DNA from: Sinorhizobium medicae | GTDB lineage: Bacteria; Pseudomonadota; Alphaproteobacteria; Rhizobiales; Rhizobiaceae | Length of the DNA stretch: 64,000 nt | Direction of reading: 5' to 3' | Assembly: GCF_007827695.1 (NCBI RefSeq) | Contig: NZ_VITA01000001.1 | Coordinates: forward strand, 310,001-374,000 | Part shown: positions 32,815 through 42,514 of the stretch, piece after piece | Layout: each line of letters starts with the position of its first letter | Numbering within the stretch: position 1 is the stretch's first letter | The notes under the pieces: model-generated | Databases searched by the model: none | What the model saw: the letters and a program-made list of their open reading frames with translations, nothing else | Told to the model about the DNA's origin: nothing | Translations under genes and position numbers: made by a program

Positions 32815-34347
32815 ATGCGCGCGATACTTGAACAGGTGGAAGCCCGGCGGGCCGAGGCAAGGGTCGGCGGCGGCGAACGTCGCATCGCCGCGCAGCACGG
32901 CAAAGGCAAGCTGACGGCACGCGAGCGCATCGACGTGCTTCTCGACGAGGGCTCCTTCGAAGAATACGACATGTATGTGACGCATCGTTGCGTCGATTTC
33001 GACATGGGTAGCCAGAAGATCGCCGGCGACGGCGTCGTCACCGGCTGGGGCACGATCAACGGCCGACAGGTCTATGTCTTCAGCCAGGACTTCACCGTCC
33101 TCGGGGGCTCGCTTTCGGAGACGCATGCGCAGAAGATCTGCAAGATCATGGATATGGCTGCAAGGAACGGTGCGCCGGTCATCGGCCTCAACGATTCCGG
33201 CGGCGCCCGCATCCAGGAAGGCGTTTCGTCGCTTGCCGGCTATGCCGAGGTCTTCCGCCGCAATGCAGAGGTCTCGGGCGTCATTCCGCAAATCTCGGTG
33301 ATCATGGGCCCCTGTGCTGGCGGAGCCGTCTATTCGCCGGCGATGACGGATTTCATCTTCATGGTGCGCGACAGTTCCTACATGTTCGTGACCGGGCCGG
33401 ACGTCGTGAAGACGGTCACCAATGAGATCGTCACCGCGGAGGAACTCGGCGGTGCCCGCACGCATACGACGAAATCCTCCGTCGCCGACGGTGCCTATGA
33501 AAACGACATAGAGGCGCTCGAGCACGTCCGGCTGCTGTTAGACTTCCTGCCGCTCAACAATCGCGAGAAGCCTCCGGTCCGGCCCTTCCATGACGATCCG
33601 GGGCGCATCGAGATGCGGCTCGACAGCCTGATCCCGGACAGTGCCGCCAAGCCCTACGACATGAAGGAACTGATCATCGCCATTGCCGACGAGGGCGACT
33701 TCTTCGAACTGCAGGCAAGCTTCGCCCGGAACATCATAACGGGCTTCATCCGCATCGAGGGCCAGACGGTCGGCGTCGTGGCCAACCAGCCGTTGGTGCT
33801 CGCCGGCTGCCTCGATATCGACTCCTCGCGCAAGGCCGCACGCTTCGTCCGCTTCTGCGACGCGTTCTCCATCCCGATCCTGACGCTTGTCGATGTGCCC
33901 GGCTTCCTTCCCGGCACCGCCCAGGAATATGGCGGCGTCATCAAGCACGGCGCCAAGCTGCTTTTCGCCTACAGTCAGGCGACGGTCCCCATGGTGACCC
34001 TGATCACCCGCAAGGCCTATGGCGGCGCCTATGACGTCATGGCGTCCAAACACATCGGCGCCGATGTGAATTACGCCTGGCCGACGGCCGAGATCGCCGT
34101 GATGGGAGCCAAGGGCGCGACCGAAATCCTCTACCGGTCCGAGCTCGGCGACAAGGAGAAGATCGCCGCGCGGACGAAGGAATACGAGGAGCGCTTCGCC
34201 AATCCCTTCGTTGCCGCGGAGCGCGGCTTCATCGACGAGGTGATCATGCCGCATTCCTCCCGCCGTCGCATTGCCCGTGCCTTCGCGTCTCTGCGCAGCA
34301 AGCAACTGGAGACCCGGTGGCGCAAGCACGACACGATCCCGCTTTGA
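32815..34347 (+). CDS. pccB: Propionyl-CoA carboxylase carboxyltransferase (beta) subunit
   Basis: A 510-residue carboxyltransferase with two crotonase-like halves. Marks are [15 protein letters not shown] near residue 35, [11 protein letters not shown]-type [19 protein letters not shown] near 130, the acyl-CoA site [16 protein letters not shown] near 170 and [20 protein letters not shown] near 380. ATG 32815 follows GGGAGGAGCGCG; upstream codons from 32692 are not credible. It transfers carboxyl from biotin to propionyl-CoA, giving (S)-methylmalonyl-CoA. It heads the operon pccB-pccA-bhbA and is divergent from the ScfR-type regulator. Confidence 0.96.
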   Translation: MRAILEQVEARRAEARVGGGERRIAAQHGKGKLTARERIDVLLDEGSFEEYDMYVTHRCVDFDMGSQKIAGDGVVTGWGTINGRQVYVFSQDFTVLGGSLSETHAQKICKIMDMAARNGAPVIGLNDSGGARIQEGVSSLAGYAEVFRRNAEVSGVIPQISVIMGPCAGGAVYSPAMTDFIFMVRDSSYMFVTGPDVVKTVTNEIVTAEELGGARTHTTKSSVADGAYENDIEALEHVRLLLDFLPLNNREKPPVRPFHDDPGRIEMRLDSLIPDSAAKPYDMKELIIAIADEGDFFELQASFARNIITGFIRIEGQTVGVVANQPLVLAGCLDIDSSRKAARFVRFCDAFSIPILTLVDVPGFLPGTAQEYGGVIKHGAKLLFAYSQATVPMVTLITRKAYGGAYDVMASKHIGADVNYAWPTAEIAVMGAKGATEILYRSELGDKEKIAARTKEYEERFANPFVAAERGFIDEVIMPHSSRRRIARAFASLRSKQLETRWRKHDTIPL

Positions 34348-34359
34348 CGGGAGAACCCC

Positions 34360-36372
34360 ATGGAAAACATGTTCAAGAAAATCCTCATTGCCAATCGTGG
34401 TGAAATCGCCTGCCGCGTCATCCGCACAGCGAAGTCTCTCGACATCCCGACCGTCGCCGTCTACTCGGATGCGGACCGCGACGCGATGCATGTGCGCATG
34501 GCGGACGAGGCCGTTCCTATCGGCCCCTCACCCTCAAACCAGTCCTATATCGTCATAGACAGGATTCTTGAGGCAATCCGCAAGACCGGCGCCGATGCGG
34601 TGCATCCTGGCTACGGCTTCCTTTCTGAAAATTCCGCCTTCGCCGAGGCTCTGGAGAAAGAGGGCGTAACCTTCATCGGTCCGCCAGTCAGGGCCATCGA
34701 AGCGATGGGCGACAAGATCACCTCGAAGAAGCTTGCCGCCGAAGCAGGCGTTTCCACCGTTCCCGGCCATATGGGGCTGATCGGGGATGCGGACGAGGCC
34801 GCACGCATCGCCGCTTCGATCGGCTTTCCGGTGATGATAAAGGCGTCTGCCGGCGGCGGCGGCAAGGGCATGCGGATCGCCTGGACCGAGGACGAGGCAC
34901 GCGAGGGCTTTCAGTCATCGAAGAACGAGGCGAAGAGTTCCTTCGGCGACGACCGCATCTTCATCGAGAAATTCGTGACCGAGCCCCGCCACATCGAGAT
35001 CCAGGTGCTCGGCGACAAGCATGGCAACATCGTCTATCTGGGCGAGCGCGAATGCTCGATCCAGCGGCGGAACCAGAAGGTTATCGAGGAGGCGCCCTCG
35101 CCCTTCCTCGACGAGAAGACGCGCCGCGCCATGGGCGAGCAGGCGGTGGCGCTGGCAAAGGCCGTCGCCTATTTTTCGGCCGGCACGGTCGAGTTCATCG
35201 TCGACGCCCGCGGAAACTTCTATTTTCTCGAGATGAATACCCGGCTGCAGGTCGAGCATCCGGTGACGGAACTCGTCACCGGCCTCGATCTCGTCGAGCA
35301 GATGATCCGCGTCGCGGCGGGGGAGAAACTCGCCTTTGCACAGAAGGATGTGAAGCTCGACGGATGGGCGATCGAAAGCCGGCTCTATGCGGAAGACCCC
35401 TACCGCAATTTTCTTCCTTCGATCGGCCGGCTGAGCCGCTACCGCCCGCCGGAGGAAGGCCCGCGGGCGGACGGTACCGTCATTCGCAACGATACCGGCG
35501 TCTTGGAAGGCGGCGAGATCTCGATGTATTACGATCCGATGATCGCCAAGCTTTGCACCTGGGGTCCGGACCGGGCGACCGCCGTCCGGGCGATGGCGGA
35601 TGCGCTCGACGCGTTCGAGATCGAAGGCGTCGGCCACAACCTGCCCTTCCTTGCAGCCGTCATGCAGCAGGATCGTTTCCGCGAGGGACGGCTGACCACG
35701 GCCTATATCGCCGAGGAGTTTGCCGGCGGTTTTCAGGGCGTGGTGCCGGACGACACAGCGGCGCGCAAACTCGCCGCCATCGCGGTGAGCGTCAATCAGA
35801 CGCTGCAGGAGCGCGCCAGCCGCATCTCGGGCACCATCGGCAACCATCGCCGGGTCATCGGTCACGAATGGGTGGCAAGCCTCGACGGGCACGAAATTCA
35901 GGTCACATGCGAAGCTTCCGCCGACGGCACCTATGTACGCTTTGCCGACGGGACATCTGTCTCCGTCGCAACTGACTGGACCCCCGGTCGCACCCGTGCC
36001 GCTTTCAACATAGAAAATCAGCCGATGAGCGTGAAGGTCGAGCTTGCCGGCACCGGAATAAGGCTGCGCTGGCGCGGGATCGACGTCGTTGCACGGGTCA
36101 GAAGCCCACACATTGCCGAACTCGCCCGGCTGATGCCGAAGAAGCTGCCGCCGGACACGTCGAAGATGCTGCTCTGCCCGATGCCGGGGGTGGTGACGTC
36201 GATCACGGTGAAGGCCGGGGAGACAGTGGAGGCCGGACAGGCGATCGCCGTCGTCGAGGCAATGAAGATGGAGAATATATTGAGGGCGGAAAGACGCTCG
36301 ATCGTGAAGCGCGTGGCGATCGAAGCCGGGGCGAGCCTGGCCGTGGACGAGTTGATCATGGAGTTCGAGTGA
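34360..36372 (+). CDS. pccA: Propionyl-CoA carboxylase biotin-carboxylase (alpha) subunit
   Basis: A 670-residue protein: biotin carboxylase N-domain from ILIANRGEIACRVIRTAKS, ATP-grasp domain with KASAGGGGKGMRIAW near residue 160 and EMNTRLQVEHPVTE near 290, biotin carboxylase C-domain to about 445, and a C-terminal biotinyl domain with biotin attached to K636 in VVEAMKMEN. It carboxylates its own biotin with ATP and bicarbonate, serving PccB, whose gene lies 12 bases upstream. Propionyl-CoA comes from valine, isoleucine, odd-chain lipid or propionate. The start could also be the second in-frame ATG three codons on. Confidence 0.96.
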   Translation: MENMFKKILIANRGEIACRVIRTAKSLDIPTVAVYSDADRDAMHVRMADEAVPIGPSPSNQSYIVIDRILEAIRKTGADAVHPGYGFLSENSAFAEALEKEGVTFIGPPVRAIEAMGDKITSKKLAAEAGVSTVPGHMGLIGDADEAARIAASIGFPVMIKASAGGGGKGMRIAWTEDEAREGFQSSKNEAKSSFGDDRIFIEKFVTEPRHIEIQVLGDKHGNIVYLGERECSIQRRNQKVIEEAPSPFLDEKTRRAMGEQAVALAKAVAYFSAGTVEFIVDARGNFYFLEMNTRLQVEHPVTELVTGLDLVEQMIRVAAGEKLAFAQKDVKLDGWAIESRLYAEDPYRNFLPSIGRLSRYRPPEEGPRADGTVIRNDTGVLEGGEISMYYDPMIAKLCTWGPDRATAVRAMADALDAFEIEGVGHNLPFLAAVMQQDRFREGRLTTAYIAEEFAGGFQGVVPDDTAARKLAAIAVSVNQTLQERASRISGTIGNHRRVIGHEWVASLDGHEIQVTCEASADGTYVRFADGTSVSVATDWTPGRTRAAFNIENQPMSVKVELAGTGIRLRWRGIDVVARVRSPHIAELARLMPKKLPPDTSKMLLCPMPGVVTSITVKAGETVEAGQAIAVVEAMKMENILRAERRSIVKRVAIEAGASLAVDELIMEFE

Positions 36373-36435
36373 TGGAAGCGGTGCCGACGTGGGTGTCTCT
36401 TACCGCTGCCGACTACGCTTCGATGGAGCAAGCCA

Positions 36436-38574
36436 ATGCCCGATAAAACCATCAAGGATTGGGAAGCCCTCGCCGAGAAAGAACTCAAGGCCGGCCCCGA
36501 GAGCCTCACCTGGCACACGCCTGAGGGTATCGACGTCAAGCCCCTCTATACGAGCGATGACACCTCAGGCATGGGCGATCTCAACTCGCTCCCCGGTTTC
36601 GAACCTTTCCTGCGCGGTCCGCGCGCCACAATGTATGCCGGCCGGCCCTGGACGATCCGGCAATATGCCGGTTTCTCGACGGCTGAAGCCTCGAACGCCT
36701 TCTACCGCCGCAACCTTGCTGCCGGACAACAGGGTGTCTCCGTCGCCTTCGACCTCGCCACGCACCGCGGCTACGACAGCGACCATCCCCGCGTCGAGGG
36801 CGACGTCGGCAAGGCGGGTGTCGCGATCGACTCGGTGGAAGACATGAAGATCCTGTTCGACGGGATCCCGCTCGACAGGATCTCCGTCTCGATGACCATG
36901 AATGGCGCCGTGATCCCGATCCTCGCCTCCTTCATCGTCGCCGGCGAGGAACAGGGTGTCAGCCGCGACAAGCTCTCCGGGACGATCCAGAACGACATTC
37001 TCAAAGAGTTCATGGTCCGCAACACCTATATCTATCCGCCGGAACCCTCGATGCGGATCGTCGCCGACATCATCGAATACACGGCCAAGGAGATGCCGAA
37101 GTTCAATTCGATCTCGATCTCCGGCTATCACATGCAGGAGGCCGGGGCGACGCTCGTGCAGGAGCTAGCCTTTACTCTTGCCGACGGGCGCGAATATGTG
37201 CGCGCGGCGCTCGCCAAGGGCCTCAATGTCGACGATTTTGCCGGCCGGCTCTCCTTCTTTTTCGCGATCGGCATGAACTTCTTCATGGAGGCGGCGAAGC
37301 TGCGCGCCGCTCGGCTCCTCTGGACACGGATCATGAAGGAGTTCAAACCCGAGAAGGCGTCTTCGCTGATGCTGCGGACGCACTGCCAGACGTCGGGCGT
37401 ATCGCTCCAGGAACAGGATCCTTACAACAACATCATCCGCACCGCTTTCGAAGCGATGTCGGCAGTGCTCGGCGGTACGCAATCGCTTCACACCAATTCC
37501 TTCGACGAAGCGATGGCACTTCCCACGGATTTCTCCGCCCGCATCGCGCGCAACACGCAGCTCATCCTGCAGCACGAAACCGGAGTGACCAGGGTCGTCG
37601 ATCCGCTTGCCGGCTCCTATTACGTCGAGAGCCTGACCAACGAACTTGCTGAAAAAGCCTGGGCGCTCATCGAGGAGGTGGAGGCATTGGGCGGCATGAC
37701 GAAAGCGGTCAATGCCGGCCTGCCGAAGCGGCTGATCGAGGAGGCAGCGACCCGGCGTCAGGCGGCCGTCGACCGCGGCGAGGAGGTCATCGTCGGGGTT
37801 AACAGGTACCGGCTCGAGAACGAGCAGCCGATCGACATTCTCGAGATCGACAACGCCGCAGTCCGGACGGCACAGATCAAGCGGATCGAGGAGATCAGGC
37901 GCCGCCGCAACTCACAGAAGATGAAGGAAGCGCTAAACGCGCTGGCCGATGTGGCGCGCAGCGGCAAGGGCAATCTGCTTGCCGCCGCGGTCGAGGCTGC
38001 GCGGGCACGCGCCACCGTCGGCGAAATCACCGACGCCATGCGCGAGGCTTTCGGCGATTACACCGCCGTCCCGGAAGTCGTCACCGATATTTACGGCCGG
38101 GCCTTCGAGGGCGACCCCGAGCTCGGCGTGCTGGCCGGGCGGCTCGGCGAGGTGACGAAGCGGCTGGGGCACAAGCCCAAAATCATGGTCGCCAAGCTCG
38201 GGCAGGACGGGCATGACCGCGGGGCCAAGGTGATCGCCTCCGCCTTTGGTGACATCGGTTTCGACGTCGTCGCAGGCCCGCTGTTCCAGACGCCGGAGGA
38301 GGCGGCCGAACTGGCGCTCGCCGAGGAGGTCACCGTTCTCGGGGTTTCATCGCTTGCCGCGGGCCACAAGACGCTGATGCCGCAACTCGCCGAGGCACTG
38401 AAGGAGCGCGGCCGCGAGGACATCATCCTGGTCTGCGGCGGCGTCATTCCCCGGCAGGATTACGCGTATCTTATGGAAAACGGCGTTTCAGCGGTCTTCG
38501 GCCCCGGCACCCACGTGCTCGACGCCGCGCGCGCTATTCTGGATCTGATCGAAGGCAAGCGGCGAAACCTGTAA
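36436..38574 (+). CDS. bhbA: Methylmalonyl-CoA mutase
   Basis: A 712-residue single-subunit B12-dependent mutase. The N-terminal barrel includes [20 protein letters not shown] near residue 75 and the [20 protein letters not shown] stretch near 350. The C-terminal cobalamin domain has the base-off motif DGHDRGAK near 595 and [10 protein letters not shown] near 675. It converts methylmalonyl-CoA to succinyl-CoA, completing propionyl-CoA assimilation after PccAB. In S. meliloti the pSymB homologue is called bhbA because of a 3-hydroxybutyrate growth phenotype. It is convergent with phnF with only five bases between. No epimerase is seen in the window. Confidence 0.96.
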   Translation: MPDKTIKDWEALAEKELKAGPESLTWHTPEGIDVKPLYTSDDTSGMGDLNSLPGFEPFLRGPRATMYAGRPWTIRQYAGFSTAEASNAFYRRNLAAGQQGVSVAFDLATHRGYDSDHPRVEGDVGKAGVAIDSVEDMKILFDGIPLDRISVSMTMNGAVIPILASFIVAGEEQGVSRDKLSGTIQNDILKEFMVRNTYIYPPEPSMRIVADIIEYTAKEMPKFNSISISGYHMQEAGATLVQELAFTLADGREYVRAALAKGLNVDDFAGRLSFFFAIGMNFFMEAAKLRAARLLWTRIMKEFKPEKASSLMLRTHCQTSGVSLQEQDPYNNIIRTAFEAMSAVLGGTQSLHTNSFDEAMALPTDFSARIARNTQLILQHETGVTRVVDPLAGSYYVESLTNELAEKAWALIEEVEALGGMTKAVNAGLPKRLIEEAATRRQAAVDRGEEVIVGVNRYRLENEQPIDILEIDNAAVRTAQIKRIEEIRRRRNSQKMKEALNALADVARSGKGNLLAAAVEAARARATVGEITDAMREAFGDYTAVPEVVTDIYGRAFEGDPELGVLAGRLGEVTKRLGHKPKIMVAKLGQDGHDRGAKVIASAFGDIGFDVVAGPLFQTPEEAAELALAEEVTVLGVSSLAAGHKTLMPQLAEALKERGREDIILVCGGVIPRQDYAYLMENGVSAVFGPGTHVLDAARAILDLIEGKRRNL

Positions 38575-38579
38575 TCCGT

Positions 38580-39311
38580 TCAGGTCTCAATCTTGAGCTT
38601 CATCCGGTCGGCGGCGAAGCGCGTGCGCGCGTATTCAACGGGCCGGCCCGAGAGATCCGCATTGACGGATTGCGCCTCCATGACGATCGCGCCGGGCGAA
38701 AGCTTCAGCAGAACGAGTTCCTGCGCATCTGCATGACGCGCCACGATCTCGGTCGAGACGCGGACATAATCTGCGAGGCCATGCGCGGCAAAGGCCTTGG
38801 TCACGGAACCTAGCCGCGCATACTCCTCCGCCATATCAGGGAAGCGCTCGGCAGGGTAATAGCTGACAGCCGTGGAGAGCGGTCGGCCGTCACCACTGCT
38901 GACGGTACTGAGTTCAATGAGAGGGGCGCCGGCGGCAAGGCCGAGTGCTTCGGCAATGTCGCCGCTCGCCGGCACCTGCATGTGTTCAAGGAGTTCCGTT
39001 CCGATCTCCCTGACCTGCCGGCCGAGCCCCTGGGAGAAGCGGGTTCGCCTGGAGATCGGATAGCTGACGCGCTCCTTGCGCTCTATCATCGTACCGCGGC
39101 CCTGCACGGCGCGCACCAGCCCCTCTTCGGAGAGTGCGGCAAGCGCGCTGCGCACAGTGTGCCGGTTGACGCCGAATTGGGCGGCAAGGGTCGTCTCCGG
39201 CGGAACCATGCCCGTCGCCTCATAGTCGCCATTGCTTATCGCCAGCCGGATTCGGTCGGCGATCTGGCGCCACAGCGCCACCCCCGTCTGTCTTTCAACA
39301 GTCTTCATCAC
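38580..39311 (-). CDS. phnF: GntR-family regulator of phosphonate metabolism
   Basis: A 243-residue HutC/FarR-type GntR regulator. The winged helix spans about residues 10-75 (LWRQIADRIRLAISNGDY, then FGVNRHTVRSALAALSEEGL). The C-terminal UTRA effector domain includes PLIELSTVSSGDGRPLSTAV and ends ARTRFAADRMKLKIE. It is divergent from phnG, and an 18-bp palindrome (39393-39410) in the shared region is its likely operator. In PhnF proteins the domain binds a phosphonate- or phosphate-related ligand; here it probably fine-tunes the PhoB-controlled operon. Start could be ATG 39311 or 39308. Confidence 0.92.
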   Translation of the reverse strand: MMKTVERQTGVALWRQIADRIRLAISNGDYEATGMVPPETTLAAQFGVNRHTVRSALAALSEEGLVRAVQGRGTMIERKERVSYPISRRTRFSQGLGRQVREIGTELLEHMQVPASGDIAEALGLAAGAPLIELSTVSSGDGRPLSTAVSYYPAERFPDMAEEYARLGSVTKAFAAHGLADYVRVSTEIVARHADAQELVLLKLSPGAIVMEAQSVNADLSGRPVEYARTRFAADRMKLKIET

Positions 39312-39339
39312 GATCGTCTTCGCCCCGGTTTCTGCGCAA

Positions 39340-39357
39340 ATGTCACAAGCCTGTCAT
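39340..39357 (+). promoter_or_regulatory. Pho box upstream of phnG
   Basis: ATGTCACAAGCCTGTCAT contains two TGTCA hexamer cores spaced 11 bp, matching the Pho box layout (CTGTCAT-N4-CTGTCAT) for PhoB. It lies about 70 bases before the phnG start, so phosphate starvation should induce the carbon-phosphorus lyase operon. An AT-rich stretch (GCTATAAGATGTATAG) follows. Confidence 0.78.
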
Positions 39358-39392
39358 TTGCGAACGCTATGGAAAGCTATAAGATGTATAGT

Positions 39393-39410
39393 TGTCTAGA
39401 TCAATAGACA
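39393..39410 (+). promoter_or_regulatory. Candidate PhnF operator
   Basis: TGTCTAGATCAATAGACA is an inverted repeat with 6-bp arms (TGTCTA/TAGACA) located between the Pho box and the phnG ribosome-binding site, placed to block transcription. Its proximity to divergent phnF makes it the likely target. Confidence 0.6.
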
Positions 39411-39425
39411 TTTTGGAGTGCGAAG

Positions 39426-39911
39426 ATGGAAGCAGTCACGACTGAAGCAGCGAGGACGGGCGAGGACGCGCAGATCATCGCCCGGCGCCGCGAGAGTATG
39501 CGGCTTCTGGCGCGGGCGACGCTCGGTGAGCTTTCCGCTGCCTGGGGGGCAATCGGCTCGAAACCGGAGGTCGCGCCGGTGCGTGGTCCCGAGACGGGGC
39601 TCGTGATGGTGCGCGGACGGATGGGCGGTGGCGGCGCTCCCTTCAATCTCGGCGAGGCCACCGTTTCCCGCGCCACCGTCCGGCTCGCCACCGGCGAAGT
39701 CGGCCACGGACAGTTGCTCGGAACCGACAAGGAACGCGCCCGTTTTGCGGCAATTTTCGACGCTCTCTTCCAGAACGACGCATATCGCGCCGGCGTCGAG
39801 GCGCTCCACGAGAAGATTGCTGCACGCCTGGATGCGGAAGACCGTCGCAAGGCCGAGGAAACGGCCGCGACCCGTGTCGATTTCTTCACCATGGTCCGCG
39901 GAGAAGATTGA
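39426..39911 (+). CDS. phnG: Carbon-phosphorus lyase subunit PhnG
   Basis: A 161-residue subunit of the C-P lyase core complex (PhnGHIJ). Recognisable segments are RRRESMRLLARATLGELSAA near residue 20 and the conserved MVRGRMGGGGAPFNLGEATV near 60. ATG 39426 follows TTGGAGTGCGAAG. With PhnI, H and L it supports attachment of the phosphonate to the ribose of ATP. First gene of the operon behind the Pho box. Its stop overlaps the phnH start by one base. Confidence 0.95.
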   Translation: MEAVTTEAARTGEDAQIIARRRESMRLLARATLGELSAAWGAIGSKPEVAPVRGPETGLVMVRGRMGGGGAPFNLGEATVSRATVRLATGEVGHGQLLGTDKERARFAAIFDALFQNDAYRAGVEALHEKIAARLDAEDRRKAEETAATRVDFFTMVRGED

Positions 39912-40513
39912 TGAGCACCCAATCGCAAATCTATGGCGGCGCCTTCGCCGAACCGGTCTTCGAAGCCCAGGCCGTGTTCCGGACTCTCATGGACTGCTTC
40001 GCACGCCCGGGCACCATCGGCCGCCTCTCCACAGCGGCCTCCCCGCCCCCGCCTCTCGGAGAGGCCAGCGGAGCCGTCGCGCTGACACTCTGCGACCATG
40101 ACACCCCGGTCTGGCTATCGCCGGCGCTCTCCAAATCCGCAGCGCCGAAGTGGATCGCCTTCCACACCGGCGCCGCGGTGACCGACACGAAGAACGAGGC
40201 CCGCTTCGCCTTCTTCGAGAAGGGCGCTGCCGTGCCTGGCTTCGACCAGTTCGGCCTCGGCTCGCAGGAATATCCCGACCGTTCCACCACCCTTGTCGTC
40301 GAGGTGGAAGCGCTCGAAGGCGGACAGCCGCTCATCGGCAGGGGACCGGGAATCAAGAACGGGATCGTCATCGCACCGAAGGGCTTGCCCGACGTGTTCC
40401 TTGATCTCTGGACGGCCAACCGGGCGATCTTTCCGCGCGGCATAGATCTCGTAGTGACGTCAGGTGAGACCGTGCTCTGCCTGCCGCGCACCACGAAACT
40501 CGAGCGGGAGTAA
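39911..40513 (+). CDS. phnH: Carbon-phosphorus lyase subunit PhnH
   Basis: A 200-residue structural subunit of the C-P lyase core. Family features are GGAFAEPVFEAQAVFRTLMD at the start, ALTLCDHDTPVWLSPAL in the middle and GPGIKNG followed by FPRGIDLVVTSGETVLCLPR at the end. The ATG overlaps the phnG TGA (TGATG), so the two are coupled. It binds PhnJ and PhnG in the hetero-octamer. Confidence 0.95.
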   Translation: MSTQSQIYGGAFAEPVFEAQAVFRTLMDCFARPGTIGRLSTAASPPPPLGEASGAVALTLCDHDTPVWLSPALSKSAAPKWIAFHTGAAVTDTKNEARFAFFEKGAAVPGFDQFGLGSQEYPDRSTTLVVEVEALEGGQPLIGRGPGIKNGIVIAPKGLPDVFLDLWTANRAIFPRGIDLVVTSGETVLCLPRTTKLERE

Positions 40514-40517
40514 GCGC

Positions 40518-41624
40518 ATGTATGTAGCCGTCAAGGGCGGGGAAGCCGCCATTGCCAATGCTCACCGCCTGCTCGCCGACCGCCGGCGCGGCGACCGGTC
40601 GCTGCCCTCGATAACCATCGAGCAGGTCGTCGAGCAGCTCGGCCTCGCCGTGGACCGCGTTATGGCGGAGGCCTCGCTCTACGACCGCGCGCTTGCGGCG
40701 CTTGCCGTGCGGCAGGCACGCGGCGACATGATCGAAGCGATCTTCATTCTGCGCGCCTACCGCACCACCCTGCCCCGCTTCGGCTATTCCGAACCGGTCG
40801 ATACAGCCAGGATGAAGGTCGAGCGACGCGTCTCGGCAACCTACAAGGACCTGCCCGGAGGCCAGCTTCTCGGCCCGACCTTCGATTATACGCACCGTCT
40901 TCTGGACCCATCGCTGATCGGCGAAGACGCGGTCGATGAGCCGGCACTCAAAGAGCCCGGCGAACATGTCATGCGCGTCTCCGACATTCTAGACGGCGAA
41001 GGCCTGATCGAGGGCGACGGCCAGATGCCCGAAGGGCACGTGATGGGCGATCTCACGCGCGAGCCGATGGAGTTTCCGATGGCGCGCGATCTGCGCCTGC
41101 AGGCGCTCGCCCGCGGTGACGAGGGCTTCCTGCTGGCGCTCGCCTACTCCACTCAACGCGGCTATGGCCGCACGCATCCTTTCGTCGGCGAAGTCCGGAT
41201 CGGCGAGGTCGAGGTCGAGCTGGAACTGCCGGAGCTGGGCTTTGCCGTATCGCTCGGAACCGTTCGGGTCACCGAATGCCAGATGGTCAACCAGTTCAAG
41301 GGCTCGGCCAAACAGCCGCCGCAGTTCACCCGCGGCTACGGGCTCGTCTTCGGCCAGAGCGAGCGCAAGGCGATGTCCATGTCGCTGGTCGACCGGTCCC
41401 TCCGGACAGACGAATTCGACGAGGACATCGTCGCTCCCGCCCAGGATCAGGAATTCGTCATCTCGCATGCGGATAACGTCCAGGCGACCGGCTTCGTCGA
41501 GCATCTGAAGCTGCCGCACTACGTCGACTTCCAGGCCGAGCTCGACCTGGTCAGGCGCATGCGCCGGGAATACGAACCCGCCCAGCCCGGCGGCAAGAAC
41601 GTCATGAAGGAGGCCGCCGAATGA
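40518..41624 (+). CDS. phnI: Carbon-phosphorus lyase subunit PhnI
   Basis: A 368-residue nucleosidase-like subunit that exchanges the adenine of ATP for a phosphonate. Family segments are MYVAVKGGEAAIANAHRLL at the N-terminus, GYSEPVDTARMKVERRVSA near residue 90, and LLALAYSTQRGYGRTHPFVG near 205. ATG 40518 lies right after phnH; the longer frame from 40464 runs inside phnH. Ends overlapping phnJ by four bases (ATGA). Confidence 0.96.
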   Translation: MYVAVKGGEAAIANAHRLLADRRRGDRSLPSITIEQVVEQLGLAVDRVMAEASLYDRALAALAVRQARGDMIEAIFILRAYRTTLPRFGYSEPVDTARMKVERRVSATYKDLPGGQLLGPTFDYTHRLLDPSLIGEDAVDEPALKEPGEHVMRVSDILDGEGLIEGDGQMPEGHVMGDLTREPMEFPMARDLRLQALARGDEGFLLALAYSTQRGYGRTHPFVGEVRIGEVEVELELPELGFAVSLGTVRVTECQMVNQFKGSAKQPPQFTRGYGLVFGQSERKAMSMSLVDRSLRTDEFDEDIVAPAQDQEFVISHADNVQATGFVEHLKLPHYVDFQAELDLVRRMRREYEPAQPGGKNVMKEAAE

Positions 41625-42514
41625 ACGACCTCGCCAACTATAATTTCGCTTATCTGGACGAGCAGACGAAGCGCATGATCAGACGTGCGATCCTGAAGGC
41701 GATCGCAATCCCCGGGTATCAGGTGCCCTTCGCCTCGCGCGAAATGCCCATGCCCTATGGCTGGGGCACGGGCGGCGTGCAGGTGACCGCTTCGATCCTC
41801 GGGCCCAGTGACGTGCTGAAGGTCATCGACCAGGGCGCGGACGACACGACCAATGCGGTCTCGATCCGTGCCTTTTTCCAGAAGGTCGCCAATGTCGCCG
41901 TCACCACGAGGACGGCGGATGCGACCATCATTCAGACGCGCCACCGCATTCCCGAGGAGAAACTGGGAGAGGGTCAAACACTCGTCTACCAGGTACCTAT
42001 CCCGGAACCCCTTCGCTTCCTCGAACCGCGCGAAACCGAGACGCGCAAGATGCATGCACTCGAAGAATACGGGCTGATGCATGTGAAGCTCTATGAAGAC
42101 ATCGCCCGAAACGGCCACATCGCCACCACCTACGCCTATCCGGTTAAGGTCGAGGGCCGCTATGTCATGGATCCGTCGCCGACGCCGAAATTCGACAATC
42201 CGAAGATGCATATGTCGGAAGCCCTCCAGCTCTTCGGCGCCGGCCGGGAGAAACGCATCTATGCGGTGCCACCCTACACCGAAGTCGTCAGCCTCGACTT
42301 CGAGGATCACCCCTTCGAGGTGCAGAAGTTCGACAGGCCCTGCGCCCTTTGCGGCGCCGAGAACGTCTATCTCGACGAAGTGGTGCTCGACGACAAGGGC
42401 GGGCGAATGTTCGTCTGCTCCGATACAGATCATTGCGAAGACCGGCGCGCGCACGGCCATGCCGGTGCCATGCTTGCGCCCGCCGCCAAGGAAAGTCAGG
42501 AGGCTGCAGAATGA
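41621..42514 (+). CDS. phnJ: Carbon-phosphorus lyase subunit PhnJ (radical SAM)
   Basis: A 297-residue catalytic subunit that cleaves the C-P bond using S-adenosylmethionine. The key cysteines are C241 and C244 (CALCGAENVYL), C266 and C272 (FVCSDTDHCEDR), with the same numbering as E. coli PhnJ: three bind the 4Fe-4S cluster and C272 carries the thiyl radical. It starts YNFAYLDEQTKRMIRRAILK. All residues for activity are present. Overlaps phnI and phnK by four bases each. Confidence 0.97.
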   Translation: MNDLANYNFAYLDEQTKRMIRRAILKAIAIPGYQVPFASREMPMPYGWGTGGVQVTASILGPSDVLKVIDQGADDTTNAVSIRAFFQKVANVAVTTRTADATIIQTRHRIPEEKLGEGQTLVYQVPIPEPLRFLEPRETETRKMHALEEYGLMHVKLYEDIARNGHIATTYAYPVKVEGRYVMDPSPTPKFDNPKMHMSEALQLFGAGREKRIYAVPPYTEVVSLDFEDHPFEVQKFDRPCALCGAENVYLDEVVLDDKGGRMFVCSDTDHCEDRRAHGHAGAMLAPAAKESQEAAE

